This document shows, piece by piece, positions 27,644-36,462 of a stretch of 64,000 bases of DNA. Under the pieces are notes generated by a model. That model searched no databases and was not told where the DNA came from. It saw only the letters and a list, made by a program, of their open reading frames with translations. Source of the stretch: Saccharothrix sp. NRRL B-16314 (lineage in GTDB: Bacteria > Actinomycetota > Actinomycetes > Mycobacteriales > Pseudonocardiaceae). Within the stretch, counting starts at the first letter, position 1. Every line of letters begins with the position of its first letter. Location: positions 1-64,000 of the forward strand of contig NZ_JNXC01000002.1 of the NCBI RefSeq assembly GCF_000716595.1. The letters run 5' to 3'. Made by a program: the position numbers and the translations under genes.

Positions 27644-27671
27644 GCCCTCGGTGCGGGTGACCGTCGAGGGC
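27644..27671 (-). promoter_or_regulatory. Inverted repeat at the translation start of the helicase gene
   Basis: GCCCTCG (27644-27650) and CGAGGGC (27665-27671) form a seven-base stem over a 14-base loop. One arm contains the GAGGG that would serve as ribosome binding site for GTG at 27637, and the other overlaps the alternative ATG. Folding could hide the site. A TAGGCT hexamer just upstream on the minus strand could be the -10. Confidence 0.45.
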
Positions 27672-27739
27672 ATGGACAGCCTACCCGCTGCGCCCTCGGC
27701 ACACGGGCGCCGATGCCGCGAAATCACCCGGGATGCACC

Positions 27740-28975
27740 ATGCTTGATGTTGCGATGGGTTCGCCGAGGGACGAGACAGCACGCAGCGCGGGTCGCAAGG
27801 GGCCCCTGCGTCTGTTGGCGCGCACGCTGTCGAAGGCGTGGGAGGGGAGCATCTTCTCCGAGGCGGCCGAGGCGGCGTTCTGGCAGGTCTTGTCGTTCCC
27901 GCCGCTGTTGCTGGGATTGCTGGGCAGCCTCGGGTACCTCGGGGACTGGTTCGGGCCGGAGGTCGTCAGCGCGGTCAAGGACCGGATCATCTCGACCTGC
28001 CGGACGATCTTCAGCCAGGACGTGGTCAACGAGGTGATCGTGCCCACCGTCGACCAGATCCTCACCACCGGCAAGGGCGAGATCGTCTCGGTCGGGTTCC
28101 TGATCTCGCTGTGGGCCGGGTCGTCGGCGATGTCGTCGTTCGTGGACGCGATCACCGCGGCGCACGACCAGTACGGGGTGCGCAACGAGGTGTGGCAGCG
28201 GATCTTCGCGCTGCTGCTGTACATGGCGAGCCTGGTGCTGCTGATCGTCGGCCTGCCGGTGCTGGCCCTCGGCCCCGACCTCCTGCCGCAGGTGTTCCCG
28301 GATTCGTGGCAGCCGGTCATCGAGTCGTGGCTGAGCGCGTTCTACTACCCGGGCATCGCGGTGCTGCTGGTGGTGGCGTTGGCGACGCTCTACAAGGTGT
28401 CGCTGCCGAACAAGCTGCCGTGGCACCGGCTGATGCCGGGGGCGGTGCTGGCGATGGCGGTGTTCCTGCTGTCGTCCATCGGGCTGCGGCTGTACATCCA
28501 GTGGATCACGACGACCGGGTACACGTACGGGGCGCTGGCGACGCCGATCGCGTTCCTGCTGTTCGCCTACCTGATCGGGCTGGCGATCACGCTGGGCGCC
28601 TACTTCAACAGCGCGTTGCAGGAGATGTGGCCGGCGCGGATGACCCGGCGGCAGCGGCGGCGGTGGCAGCGGCTGGAGATCGAGCGGGCGGCCGAGCGGC
28701 GGCGGGCCGACAAGGGGCGGCAGGTGTCGCGGGGTGACGCCGCCGGACCGAGCGGGTCTGCTGGTTCGGGCGGTTCGGGCGGTTCGGGCGGTTCGGGCGG
28801 GTCTGCCGGGCCGAGCGGGTCTGCCGGGCCGAGCGGGGCGGCTGGTTCCGGCGGTGCGGCCGGATCTGCTGCGGCTACCGGCACCGCGCCGTCGCCGGCG
28901 GACACCAACCACACGGTGCCGTTGCCGGTGGAACGGGTGAAGCCGCGGCCCGAGCGCGAATCGCGCGGTGTCTGA
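27740..28975 (+). CDS. YihY/virulence-factor-BrkB-family membrane protein
   Basis: 411-residue membrane protein of the YihY/BrkB (UPF0761) family, the counterpart of Rv2707. Six hydrophobic segments fall between residues ~45 and ~285, including AAFWQVLSFPPLLLGLLG, SSAMSSFVDAITAAHD and the conserved LLFAYLIGLAITLGAYFNSAL. A basic stretch (RMTRRQRRRWQRL) and a low-complexity Gly/Ser/Ala tail of ~70 residues follow; the tail is encoded by tandem GGTTCGGGC 9-mers and relatives. The true function is unsettled; the old RNase BN label is wrong. ATG at 27740 is chosen. Confidence 0.88.
   Translation: MLDVAMGSPRDETARSAGRKGPLRLLARTLSKAWEGSIFSEAAEAAFWQVLSFPPLLLGLLGSLGYLGDWFGPEVVSAVKDRIISTCRTIFSQDVVNEVIVPTVDQILTTGKGEIVSVGFLISLWAGSSAMSSFVDAITAAHDQYGVRNEVWQRIFALLLYMASLVLLIVGLPVLALGPDLLPQVFPDSWQPVIESWLSAFYYPGIAVLLVVALATLYKVSLPNKLPWHRLMPGAVLAMAVFLLSSIGLRLYIQWITTTGYTYGALATPIAFLLFAYLIGLAITLGAYFNSALQEMWPARMTRRQRRRWQRLEIERAAERRRADKGRQVSRGDAAGPSGSAGSGGSGGSGGSGGSAGPSGSAGPSGAAGSGGAAGSAAATGTAPSPADTNHTVPLPVERVKPRPERESRGV
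28755..28870 (+). repeat. Coding microsatellite (9-bp GGTTCGGGC and related units)
   Basis: Four consecutive GGTTCGGGC units followed by GGTCTGCCGGGCCGAGC units encode the (GSG)n/(GSAGPS)n tail of the YihY-like protein. Units are multiples of three, so length changes keep the frame. Confidence 0.75.
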
Positions 28976-29035
28976 ATCGCACGACTCACCCCGGCACGCG
29001 GGTGGCGCGCCGGGGTGTCGGACTTCCGCGGAGGT

Positions 29036-29284
29036 CTACTCGCCGCCGCCCTTGGGCAGGCCCTCGTAGATCTTCTTGCAATCCGGGCAGACGGGGGACC
29101 CCGGCTTGGGCGACTTCGTCACCGGGAACACCTCGCCGCACAACGCCACCACGTGCGTGCCCATCACCGCGCTTTCCGCGATCTTGGCCTTGCGCACGTA
29201 GTGGAACATCTTCGGGGTGTCGTCCCCGGTGTGGTCCGTGCCTTCCGGCCGGGTCTCCACCTCGGGCAGAGTCTGCGTGCTCAC
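29036..29284 (-). CDS. DUF3039 protein
   Basis: 82-residue protein of the DUF3039 family (Rv2708c counterpart). The conserved part runs from MFHYVRKAKIAESAVMG through HVVALCGEVFPV to CPDCKKIYEGLP, giving Cys/His positions suited to zinc binding. GTG at 29284 begins VSTQTLPEVE. It is divergent from psuG with 31 bp between start codons. No function is known for the family. Confidence 0.9.
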   Translation of the reverse strand: MSTQTLPEVETRPEGTDHTGDDTPKMFHYVRKAKIAESAVMGTHVVALCGEVFPVTKSPKPGSPVCPDCKKIYEGLPKGGGE

Positions 29285-29315
29285 GGGCTCAGCGTACCTG
29301 GGATGATGGACCCTC

Positions 29316-30224
29316 GTGAGTACGCCGAGCATCACCGACGAAGTCCGATCCGCCCTGGCCGAGAACCGGCCGGTGGTCGCGTTGGAGAGCACGATCCTGT
29401 CCCACGGGCTACCGCCCGGCCGCAACCGCGAGGTCGCCGAACGGCTCGAAGGCGTGGTGCGCGCCGCGGGCGCGGTGCCCGCCACGATCGCCGTGCTCGG
29501 CGGTGTGCCCAAGATCGGGCTGACCCCCGCCGAACTCGATTACGTCTGCGATCCGGCCAACGACCTGGTGAAACTGTCCCGCCGTGACCTGGGCGCCGCG
29601 TACGCGTTGAAGCGCGACGGCGCCACGACGGTCGCCAGCACGGCGGCGTTGGCGGCTGCGGCCGGGATCGGGGTGTTCGCCACCGGCGGTCTGGGCGGCG
29701 TGCACCGCGGCGCGCGGGAGACGTGGGACGTGTCCGCCGATCTGGACGTGCTGGCCACGACACCCGTGCTGGTGGTCTGCTCGGGCGTGAAGTCGATCCT
29801 CGACATGGGCGCGACGCTGGAGCTGCTGGAGACCCGGTCCGTGCCGGTGCTCGGCTTCGGCACGGACCGGTTCCCCGCGTTCTACCGGCGCGAGTCGGAG
29901 TTCGACGTGCCGTGGCGGGTGGATTCGGTGGCGGACGCGGCGGCGGTCGTGGCGGCGCACCGGACGGTGCCGGGTTCGGCGGGCGTGCTGCTGGCCAACC
30001 CGATCCCGGTCGAGTTCGAGATGGCCGCCGACCTGCACGAACGGCTGCTGACCGAGGGCCTGGAGCTGCTGCGCGAGCGTGACGTGCACGGCAAGGAGGT
30101 CACGCCGGTGCTGCTGGAGCACTTCCACACCGCGAGCGCCGGGGTGAGCCTGGACGCGAACGAGGCCCTGGTGGTGTCGAACGCCTCGTTGGCCGCGCGG
30201 GTGGCCGTGGAGCTGGCGGCGTGA
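29316..30224 (+). CDS. psuG: Pseudouridine-5'-phosphate glycosidase
   Basis: 302-residue enzyme that splits pseudouridine 5'-phosphate into uracil and ribose 5-phosphate, breaking a C-C glycosidic bond. Family signatures include ALESTILSHGLPPG at the N-terminus, TVASTAALAAAAGI, FATGGLGGVHRG, the Schiff-base lysine in CSGVKSILD and LANPIP. The length is typical. GTG at 29316 follows a short leader. The overlapping kinase gene supplies its substrate, so the pair is a complete pseudouridine salvage unit, probably fed by RNA turnover. Confidence 0.96.
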   Translation: MSTPSITDEVRSALAENRPVVALESTILSHGLPPGRNREVAERLEGVVRAAGAVPATIAVLGGVPKIGLTPAELDYVCDPANDLVKLSRRDLGAAYALKRDGATTVASTAALAAAAGIGVFATGGLGGVHRGARETWDVSADLDVLATTPVLVVCSGVKSILDMGATLELLETRSVPVLGFGTDRFPAFYRRESEFDVPWRVDSVADAAAVVAAHRTVPGSAGVLLANPIPVEFEMAADLHERLLTEGLELLRERDVHGKEVTPVLLEHFHTASAGVSLDANEALVVSNASLAARVAVELAA

Positions 30225-31129
30225 CGGGGATCGTGGTCGTCGGCGACGCCGGGCTGGACGTGGTGGCCCGGCACGCGGGGCCGATCGTGCACGGCGGCGA
30301 CTCGCGGGCGTCGGTGACCATCGAGCCCGGAGGTGCGGGCGCGAACACGGCGGTGTGGCTGGCCGCCTGCGGCACGTCACCCGTGCTGGTGGCGCGCGTC
30401 GGCGCGGACTCCGCCGGTCGGCAGGTCCACTCGGAGCTGACGACGGCCGGGGTGCGGTGCGCGTTCGCGGTCGACCCCGAGGCGGCTACGTGCTGCGTGG
30501 TGGTGCTGGTGGACGACACCGGCCAGCGGAGCATGCTGCCCGACCGGGGCGCGAACGCCCGGTTCTCCCCCGACGACCTCGACCCCGGGCTGCTGCGGGA
30601 CGCGTCCCACCTGCACCTCTCCGGGTACGTGCTGCTGGACGCGTCGTCGCGGGCGGCCGGGGTGGCGGCGTTGCGGGCGGCCCGGGACGCGGGGCTGACC
30701 ACGTCGGTCGACCCGCAGTCGGCGGCGTTGATCTACGACGGGTTCCTGGACGACGTGCGCGGGGTGGACGTGCTGCTGCCCAACACCGAGGAACTCGTGG
30801 CGCTCACCGGCTCGGCGTCGCCCGCTTCGGCGTCCGCGCTGCTGGACGTGGTGGGTGCGGTGGCGTTGACGTCCGGCGCGGACGGTGCGAGCTGGGTGGA
30901 CCGGGACGGCGTGGTGTCGGTGCCGGCCGAGGGCGTCGAGTGCGTCGACTCGACCGGGGCCGGTGACGCGTTCGACGCCGGGTTGCTGGCGGCGTGGCTG
31001 TCCGGGGCGTCACGGCGCGAGGCGCTGCTCGGCGGTGTGCGTGCGGCGGCTCGGGCGGTGTCCGGTGTCGGCGCCCAACCCGTTCGACCGGGGGTGCCTC
31101 CGGGGGTTTCTCAGCCGTCGATGACGTGA
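30221..31129 (+). CDS. psuK: PfkB-family carbohydrate kinase, probable pseudouridine kinase
   Basis: 302-residue ribokinase-fold protein. PfkB signature 1 is seen as GGAGANTAVWLA (~residues 37-48) and signature 2 as DSTGAGDAFDAGLL (~246-259), with the catalytic Asp in GAGD. The GTG start overlaps the psuG stop (GTGA). Coupling to psuG makes pseudouridine kinase (pseudouridine to pseudouridine 5'-phosphate) the most likely role; ribokinase or sugar kinase activity is the alternative. The C-terminus overlaps the convergent DUF3099 gene by 19 bases. Confidence 0.88.
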   Translation: MTGIVVVGDAGLDVVARHAGPIVHGGDSRASVTIEPGGAGANTAVWLAACGTSPVLVARVGADSAGRQVHSELTTAGVRCAFAVDPEAATCCVVVLVDDTGQRSMLPDRGANARFSPDDLDPGLLRDASHLHLSGYVLLDASSRAAGVAALRAARDAGLTTSVDPQSAALIYDGFLDDVRGVDVLLPNTEELVALTGSASPASASALLDVVGAVALTSGADGASWVDRDGVVSVPAEGVECVDSTGAGDAFDAGLLAAWLSGASRREALLGGVRAAARAVSGVGAQPVRPGVPPGVSQPSMT

Positions 31130-31425
31130 TGGTCGCGGGCTTCGAGGGCGCGGTGCTCCTGGGCGAAACGGCTGGGCTTCTCCGCCTTGCGGGGAGGCCG
31201 GTCGTTCGCGATCAGCACCGCCATCCACGGCAGCGGCACGGACAGCACGATCAGGGCCAGGGCCAGCCACCAGGTCTCGTAGAACACCATCGCCAGGATG
31301 AGGCACGGGATGCGGGCGCCCATCATGATCGCGTACTTGCGCTTGCGCGCGGCGTGCTGCTCCTCGAAGGAAGGAGCCGCTTCGGTGATGAGCACCGGTG
31401 TGCCTTCGCGCTCGGGACTGGCCAT
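31111..31425 (-). CDS. DUF3099 membrane protein
   Basis: 104-residue protein of the DUF3099 family (Rv2709 counterpart). Residues ~35-50 and ~53-72 form two membrane helices (IPCLILAMVFYETWWLALALIVLS) between a basic RKRKYAIMMGARI and a charged tail. ATG at 31425 has GGAGG only one base upstream, unusually close. The C-terminus (HHVIDG) overlaps the psuK 3' end on the opposite strand. Function is unknown. Confidence 0.88.
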   Translation of the reverse strand: MASPEREGTPVLITEAAPSFEEQHAARKRKYAIMMGARIPCLILAMVFYETWWLALALIVLSVPLPWMAVLIANDRPPRKAEKPSRFAQEHRALEARDHHVIDG

Positions 31426-31521
31426 GCCTCCATCGTCCCACTGCGTGGTCCTGACCGGTACCTGCCCGGTATCGAATTCACAATCGCCGCGCGTCGGGCC
31501 CGCTGACCGTACGATCCCGCT

Positions 31522-33024
31522 GTGGTCGCCCTTGATCGCCTGGTGGACGTGCTCGGGAGCCTCGGCACGCACCTGAGCTGCGCGCCGCGGGGGCGGGACG
31601 TGCAGCTGCGCGGCGTGGCGCTGCACGATCCGGCGGAGCACACGCAGGCCGCGCCGGACGACGTCCTGCTCGGGTTGGGTGTGCCGACGCCCGCCGCGGC
31701 GGCCCGGCTGGTCGGTGGGACGTCGGCGGCGGCGGTCGTGCTGCACGGGTCGCCCCCGTTGGACGAACGGGTGGTCGCGGCGGCGAAGCGGTCCGGGGCG
31801 GCGGTGCTGCTGGTGGACCCGTCGGTGCCCTGGGGGCAGTTGGCGAACGTCGCGCAGACGTTGGTGCTCGGCGGTCAGGGTTCCGGTGACCTGTTCGCGG
31901 TGGCGGACGCGATCGCGGCGGTGGTCGGCGGGCCGGTGACGATCGAGGACCAGCAGTCTCGGGTGCTGGCGTACTCGTACCGGCAGCAGGACGTTGACCC
32001 GGTGCGGGTGCAGACCATCCTGGGGCGGCGGGTGCCGGAGGAGGCGTGGCAGGCGCTGGACGCGTACGGGGTGTTCACCCACCTGGCGCGGTCCGACGAG
32101 CCGCTGTTCGTGCCGAAGCTCACCGACCGGCTCGGCGGGCGGCTGGTGGCGGCGGTGCGGGCGGGGCGTGAGCTGCTGGGGTCGGTGTGGGTGGAGGTGG
32201 ACCGCAACGTCGACTCGGGGCGTGCGGCGGCGCTGGTGGACGGGGCGCGGACGGCGGCGTTGCACCTGCTGCGGGCGCGTGCGTCGGCGGACCTGGAGCG
32301 GCAGGCCGAGGCCGACCTGGTGATCGAGGCGCTGGACTCCGGTGCGCCGGGGAACCTCGTCCGGCTGGGTTTGCCGTCTTTCGACCTGCGGGTCATCGCG
32401 GTGCAGGCGCACGCCGGTGAGGGTGAGCACGGGGCGGCGTTGTTGGCGTTCTCCCGGGCGACGGCGGGTTTTGGCTGGTCACGACCAGGGCGCTCGGCGT
32501 TGTTCGGCAACGTCCTGTACACCGTGCTGCCGTGCGGGGAGGACCCTGCGGCGGCCGTGGAGTGGGTGCGGGCGCTGGCGCGTGAGCTGCCCGCGGAGGC
32601 CGTGGTGATGGCGGGGATCGGCGGGCGGGCGGACGCGACGTCGTTGCCCGCCGCGCGGGATGAAGCCGACGAGTGCCTGGCGCTGTCGGACGGTGAGCCC
32701 GTGGTGTACGACGCGGCGTGGGCTCGGGTGTTGCTGCGGCGGTTGGCGGGGGTGGCGGAGGCCGGGCGGTTGCCGACGCGGGGGCCGGTGGCGGACCTGG
32801 TGCGGCACGACGCGGAGCACGGGACGCAGTACGCGGTGACGTTGCGGGCGTGGTTGGCGGCGCAGGGCGACGCGCGGGAGGCGGCGCGGGCGCTGGCCGT
32901 GCACCCGAACACGTTGCGCTACCGGATGCAGCGGATGGCGGCGGTGACGTCGTTGCCGTTGGACGACCCGGACCAGCGGTTGGCCCTGGCGATCGCGCTG
33001 GCCGTGACGCTGGGCGCGTTCTGA
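31522..33024 (+). CDS. PucR-family transcriptional regulator
   Basis: 500-residue regulator. An N-terminal PucR-like sensor region of ~110 residues is followed by a GAF-like middle. The C-terminal PucR helix-turn-helix contains LAVHPNTLRYRMQRM (~residues 462-476). PucR proteins often control purine or other nitrogen catabolism; here the adjacent psuG-psuK operon is a possible target. No operator was identified. GTG at 31522 begins VVALDRLVDVL. The stop TGA is embedded in the first repeat element of cluster C. Confidence 0.88.
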   Translation: MVALDRLVDVLGSLGTHLSCAPRGRDVQLRGVALHDPAEHTQAAPDDVLLGLGVPTPAAAARLVGGTSAAAVVLHGSPPLDERVVAAAKRSGAAVLLVDPSVPWGQLANVAQTLVLGGQGSGDLFAVADAIAAVVGGPVTIEDQQSRVLAYSYRQQDVDPVRVQTILGRRVPEEAWQALDAYGVFTHLARSDEPLFVPKLTDRLGGRLVAAVRAGRELLGSVWVEVDRNVDSGRAAALVDGARTAALHLLRARASADLERQAEADLVIEALDSGAPGNLVRLGLPSFDLRVIAVQAHAGEGEHGAALLAFSRATAGFGWSRPGRSALFGNVLYTVLPCGEDPAAAVEWVRALARELPAEAVVMAGIGGRADATSLPAARDEADECLALSDGEPVVYDAAWARVLLRRLAGVAEAGRLPTRGPVADLVRHDAEHGTQYAVTLRAWLAAQGDAREAARALAVHPNTLRYRMQRMAAVTSLPLDDPDQRLALAIALAVTLGAF

Positions 33025-33126
33025 GCGTTGAATTCGGGTGTTCTGAACGTAGGACTCACGCGACCGGAACGTAGGACTCACGCGTTCGGAACGTAGGACT
33101 CACGCGTTCCGAACGTAGGACTCACG
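33020..33126. repeat. Cluster C of 22-bp-period intergenic repeats
   Basis: TTCTGAGCGTTGAATTCGGG (33020-33038) contains the pucR stop codon. Four copies of GAACGTAGGACTCACG start at 33045, 33067, 33089 and 33111, exactly 22 bp apart, with spacers CGACCG, CGTTCG and CGTTCC. Order and orientation are the same as in cluster A on the plus strand. Confidence 0.92.
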
Positions 33127-33177
33127 GTTCTGGGGGTTGGGTGGGCGGGGGTGGGTGGGGCGCGGGACGATGGCGGG

Positions 33178-34665
33178 GTGCTCCCTGATCTTTCTGCCGA
33201 CCTGACCGCCCGGCTGCGCGCGGCGTTCCTGGCCGCCGACTACGACGCGGACGGGGTGGTCGACGTGCTCGGGCCGCAGGCCCACGCCGCGCTGGGCCGC
33301 GGTGAGCCCGAGGCCGCCCGGCGGGCCACCCGTGACGCCGGTGCGCTGGGCACCCTGACCCGCCTGTTCCTGCTCGGTGACACCGAGTCCGAGGCCGCCG
33401 TCCGGCAAGCCCTGCCCGACGTCGACCTGGACACCGCCGTCAAGGCCGAGGTGCTGCGCGCCGACGGGGACGGGTTGCGGGCGGGGCTGGACATCCGGCC
33501 CTACGGCGACGACGAGGGCTCCTGGTGGGTCATCGCCGACCAGGACTCCGAGCAGCGCGGCGGACCGGTGCCGACCGACCACGTGCTGGGTGTCGGCCAC
33601 GCGTCCATCAGCCTGGCCCGCGCCACCTCCCGCCGTCAGGTCGGCACGCTGCTCGACCTGGGCACGGGTTGCGGCGTCCAGGCCCTGCACGCGAGCCGCC
33701 ACGCGCAGAAGATCACCGCCACCGACCTGAGCGAGCGCGCGCTGGCACTGGCGGCGGGCACCTTCCGCATCAACGAGGTCGACGTCGAGCTCCGCCAGGG
33801 CGAGTGGTTCGGCCCCCTGCGCGGCCGGCGGTTCGACCAGGTCGTGTGCAACCCGCCGTTCGTCGTCGGCCCGCCCCGCGTCGACTACGTCTACCGGGAC
33901 TCCGGCCTCGCCGGTGACGACGCCAGCGCCCTCGTCGTCCGCCAGATGCCCTCCTTCCTCAACGAGGGCGGTGTGGGCCAGCTGCTGGCCTCCTGGCTGC
34001 ACCGCAAGGGCGAGGACTGGGCGGACAGGGTCTCGGCCTGGCTACCGCACGGCGGGGTGGACGCGTGGTTCGTGCAGCGGGACATCGCCGACCCCGCCCT
34101 GTACGTCGGCACCTGGCTGCGTGACGCGGGCGTTGACCCGCGCAGCGACGAGGGTCGCGCCAAGGCCTCGGCCTGGTTGGACTGGTTCGCCGAGAACGAC
34201 GTCGAGGGCGTCGGGTTCGGCTTCGTCACGCTGCGCCGCACCGACACCGAGCACGCCGAGGTCGTCTGCGAAGACCTCCGCCAGGCCTACGACGACCCGC
34301 TGGGCCCGGAGTCCGCCGCCTGGCTGGACCGGGTCGCCTGGCTGCGCGCCACCGACAACGCCAAGCTCCTGGCCACCCGCTTCGACGTCCCGGAGACGGT
34401 CCTCCTGGAAGAGGTCTCGGCTCCGTCGGAGGAGGGCTGGGAGTCGGTCGTCCGCCGCCTCCACCGCACTGACGGCCCCGGTTGGCAGCACGAGCTGGAC
34501 GAGACCGCGGCGAAGCTGCTGGCGGGTTTCCGCGGCGCGCTCCCCCTGGAAGACCTGGTCGCGCTGCTCGCCTACGCCCACGACCTGGACGCCGACGCGC
34601 TCGCCGAAGCGGCGCTGCCGGTGGTCCGCGAGCTCGTCCGGCACGGCATGGTGGTGCCCGCGTGA
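33178..34665 (+). CDS. Class I SAM-dependent methyltransferase (DUF7059/MTS type)
   Basis: 495-residue methyltransferase. The N-terminal ~110 residues are a helical domain (DUF7059-like). A Rossmann methyltransferase follows with motif [17 protein letters not shown] and the catalytic NPPF in [12 protein letters not shown], the signature of N-methylating enzymes of the small MTS family (RsmC, HemK, TrmN6). A C-terminal helical domain of ~150 residues ends it. GTG at 33178 is chosen because upstream codons are G-rich repeat-derived sequence. The target may be rRNA, tRNA or protein glutamine. The stop overlaps dtd. Confidence 0.85.
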   Translation: MLPDLSADLTARLRAAFLAADYDADGVVDVLGPQAHAALGRGEPEAARRATRDAGALGTLTRLFLLGDTESEAAVRQALPDVDLDTAVKAEVLRADGDGLRAGLDIRPYGDDEGSWWVIADQDSEQRGGPVPTDHVLGVGHASISLARATSRRQVGTLLDLGTGCGVQALHASRHAQKITATDLSERALALAAGTFRINEVDVELRQGEWFGPLRGRRFDQVVCNPPFVVGPPRVDYVYRDSGLAGDDASALVVRQMPSFLNEGGVGQLLASWLHRKGEDWADRVSAWLPHGGVDAWFVQRDIADPALYVGTWLRDAGVDPRSDEGRAKASAWLDWFAENDVEGVGFGFVTLRRTDTEHAEVVCEDLRQAYDDPLGPESAAWLDRVAWLRATDNAKLLATRFDVPETVLLEEVSAPSEEGWESVVRRLHRTDGPGWQHELDETAAKLLAGFRGALPLEDLVALLAYAHDLDADALAEAALPVVRELVRHGMVVPA

Positions 34666-35087
34666 GAGCGGTGGTGGCGCGCGTCACAGAGGCGTCCGTC
34701 ACCGTGGACGGCGAGGTCGTGGGCGCGATCGAGGAGCCCGGCCTGTTGGTGCTGCTGGGAGTGCATGTCGACGACGGCGCCGACAAGGCGCACGTGATGG
34801 CCCGGAAGCTCCACGAATTGCGCGTCCTCAGGGACGAAGAGTCGTGCGCCACAACGGGTGCACCGCTGTTGGTCGTGAGCCAGTTCACACTCTACGGCGA
34901 GACGAAGAAGGGGCGGCGGCCGTCCTGGACCGCCGCCGCACGCCCTGAGCACGCGGAGCCGTTGATCGATCAGGTGGTCGCGGAACTGCGGCGGAAGGGC
35001 GCCCGGGTGCAAACCGGGCGGTTCGGCGCGATGATGTCCGTACGGAGTGTGAACGACGGTCCGTTCACCGTGTTGGTGGAACTCTAG
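34662..35087 (+). CDS. dtd: D-aminoacyl-tRNA deacylase
   Basis: 141-residue DTD1-type enzyme that removes D-amino acids (and glycine) wrongly attached to tRNA. The N-terminal strand is [20 protein letters not shown]. The active-site pair is SQFTLYGE (SQxTLY) and [10 protein letters not shown], the latter the cross-subunit GP motif with Phe in place of the usual Val (GPVT). GTG at 34662 overlaps the methyltransferase stop as GTGA. The protein acts as a cytoplasmic homodimer. Confidence 0.95.
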   Translation: MRAVVARVTEASVTVDGEVVGAIEEPGLLVLLGVHVDDGADKAHVMARKLHELRVLRDEESCATTGAPLLVVSQFTLYGETKKGRRPSWTAAARPEHAEPLIDQVVAELRRKGARVQTGRFGAMMSVRSVNDGPFTVLVEL

Positions 35088-35162
35088 ATCCCTCTCAGCC
35101 AATCCTCAGGATTCGGCGCGCAACCGCTGTGACGGCAGTGACGTCTCTTGGTCATGGGAAGC

Positions 35163-35189
35163 GGGAACCATTTCGCCCGGGTTCGCGTT
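35163..35189 (+). promoter_or_regulatory. SigH/SigR-type ECF promoter of sigB
   Basis: GGGAAC (35163-35168) is followed after exactly 18 bases by GTT (35187-35189), preceded by C. This matches the GGAAC-N18-CGTT pattern recognised by mycobacterial SigH/SigE and Streptomyces SigR. It lies 100 bp upstream of the sigB start. In mycobacteria sigB is known to be transcribed from such a promoter under oxidative or heat stress. Confidence 0.75.
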
Positions 35190-35288
35190 TCCCAAGTGTC
35201 AGACACCGAAAGGTGCGCCGCGCAACGCAGCGCGGAGTGTGCGACACGACCGCACTGCCAGCCCGCGACACAAGGGGGAGGGAGCTCC

Positions 35289-36290
35289 ATGACCGTCCCG
35301 AGGCTCCTCGACCGACAGGTCGGGAACGACACGGCCATCACGACCACCACGAGCGCCGAGCTGGACCTGGACGCCCAGGGACCTGCCGCCGACCTGGTTC
35401 GAGTCTACTTGAACGGCATCGGCAAGACGGCGCTGCTGACCGCGGCCGACGAGGTGGAACTCGCCAAGCGGATCGAGGCGGGCGTCTTCGCGCAGCACAA
35501 GCTGGAGACCCATCCCGGTCTGCCGGATGAGCGCCGCCGCGAACTGCGCGCGTTGATCCGCGATGGTCACATGGCAAAGAACCACCTTCTCGAAGCGAAT
35601 CTCCGGTTGGTCGTTTCCCTTGCGAAGCGATACACCGGACGCGGAATGCCGCTGTTGGATCTCATCCAGGAAGGCAACCTGGGCTTGATCCGCGCGGTGG
35701 AGAAGTTCGACTACACCAAGGGCTTCAAGTTCTCGACCTACGCGACCTGGTGGATCCGCCAGGCGATCACCCGGGGAATGGCGGACCAGGGCCGCACGAT
35801 CCGGCTGCCCGTCCACCTCGTGGAGCAGGTCAACAAGCTCGCCCGGATCAAGCGCGACCTGCACCAGCAGCTCGGCCGCGAGGCGACCAACGAGGAGCTG
35901 GCGAAGGAGGCGGGGCTGACGCCGGAGAAGGTCGTCGACCTGCTCGACCACGCCCGCGACCCGGTGAGCCTCGACATGCCCGTCGGCGCCGAGGAGGACG
36001 CCCCGCTGGGCGACTTCATCGAGGACTCCGACGCGACGGACGCGGAGAGCGCGGTCATCTCCGGCCTGCTGCAGGACGACCTGCGGCGCGTGCTCTCCAC
36101 GCTGGAGCCGCGCGAGCAGTCGGTGATCCGGCTGCGGTACGGCCTGGAAGACGGCCAGCCGCGCACGCTGGACCAGATCGGCAAGCAGTTCGGCCTGTCG
36201 CGGGAGCGGGTGCGGCAGATCGAGCGCGAGGTCATGTCGAAGCTCCGGCAGGGCGAGCGGGCGGCGAAGCTGCGGGCCTACGCGAGCTGA
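35289..36290 (+). CDS. sigB: Principal-like alternative sigma factor SigB
   Basis: 333-residue group 2 sigma factor, closely similar to SigA in regions 2-4 ([72 protein letters not shown]) but without the long basic N-terminal extension. Region 1.2 begins [19 protein letters not shown] at 35289 has GGGGGAGGGAG upstream. By position it matches Rv2710. It probably serves stress and stationary phase, consistent with the ECF-type promoter upstream. Confidence 0.95.
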   Translation: MTVPRLLDRQVGNDTAITTTTSAELDLDAQGPAADLVRVYLNGIGKTALLTAADEVELAKRIEAGVFAQHKLETHPGLPDERRRELRALIRDGHMAKNHLLEANLRLVVSLAKRYTGRGMPLLDLIQEGNLGLIRAVEKFDYTKGFKFSTYATWWIRQAITRGMADQGRTIRLPVHLVEQVNKLARIKRDLHQQLGREATNEELAKEAGLTPEKVVDLLDHARDPVSLDMPVGAEEDAPLGDFIEDSDATDAESAVISGLLQDDLRRVLSTLEPREQSVIRLRYGLEDGQPRTLDQIGKQFGLSRERVRQIEREVMSKLRQGERAAKLRAYAS

Positions 36291-36300
36291 CGCGATACAG

Positions 36301-36401
36301 CAGGAGTCACCCCCGTCAGCAGGATTGACTTGTGACTCCTGTCACGGCACGGTCGTGCGTTACACGAGCCATGCGACGCCTCCGCCCCATTGCGCGGAGG
36401 C
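36301..36401 (+). terminator. Two hairpins after sigB
   Basis: CAGGAGTCAC (36301-36310) pairs perfectly with GTGACTCCTG (36332-36341), ten bases after the stop. GCCTCCGC (36378-36385) pairs with GCGGAGGC (36394-36401). Neither has a T-tract, so termination strength is uncertain. The second also faces the end of the convergent kinase gene. Confidence 0.6.
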
Positions 36402-36462
36402 GGTCGCACGCTGAGGAAGGTCGGGGCGGTCGGGGGCCGGCCCGGCCTTCCGCGTTCAGCGC

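Noticed and set aside
31111..32430. 439-codon frame extending the DUF3099 gene across pucR
   Set aside because: The extension is antisense to pucR; only the last 104 codons match DUF3099.
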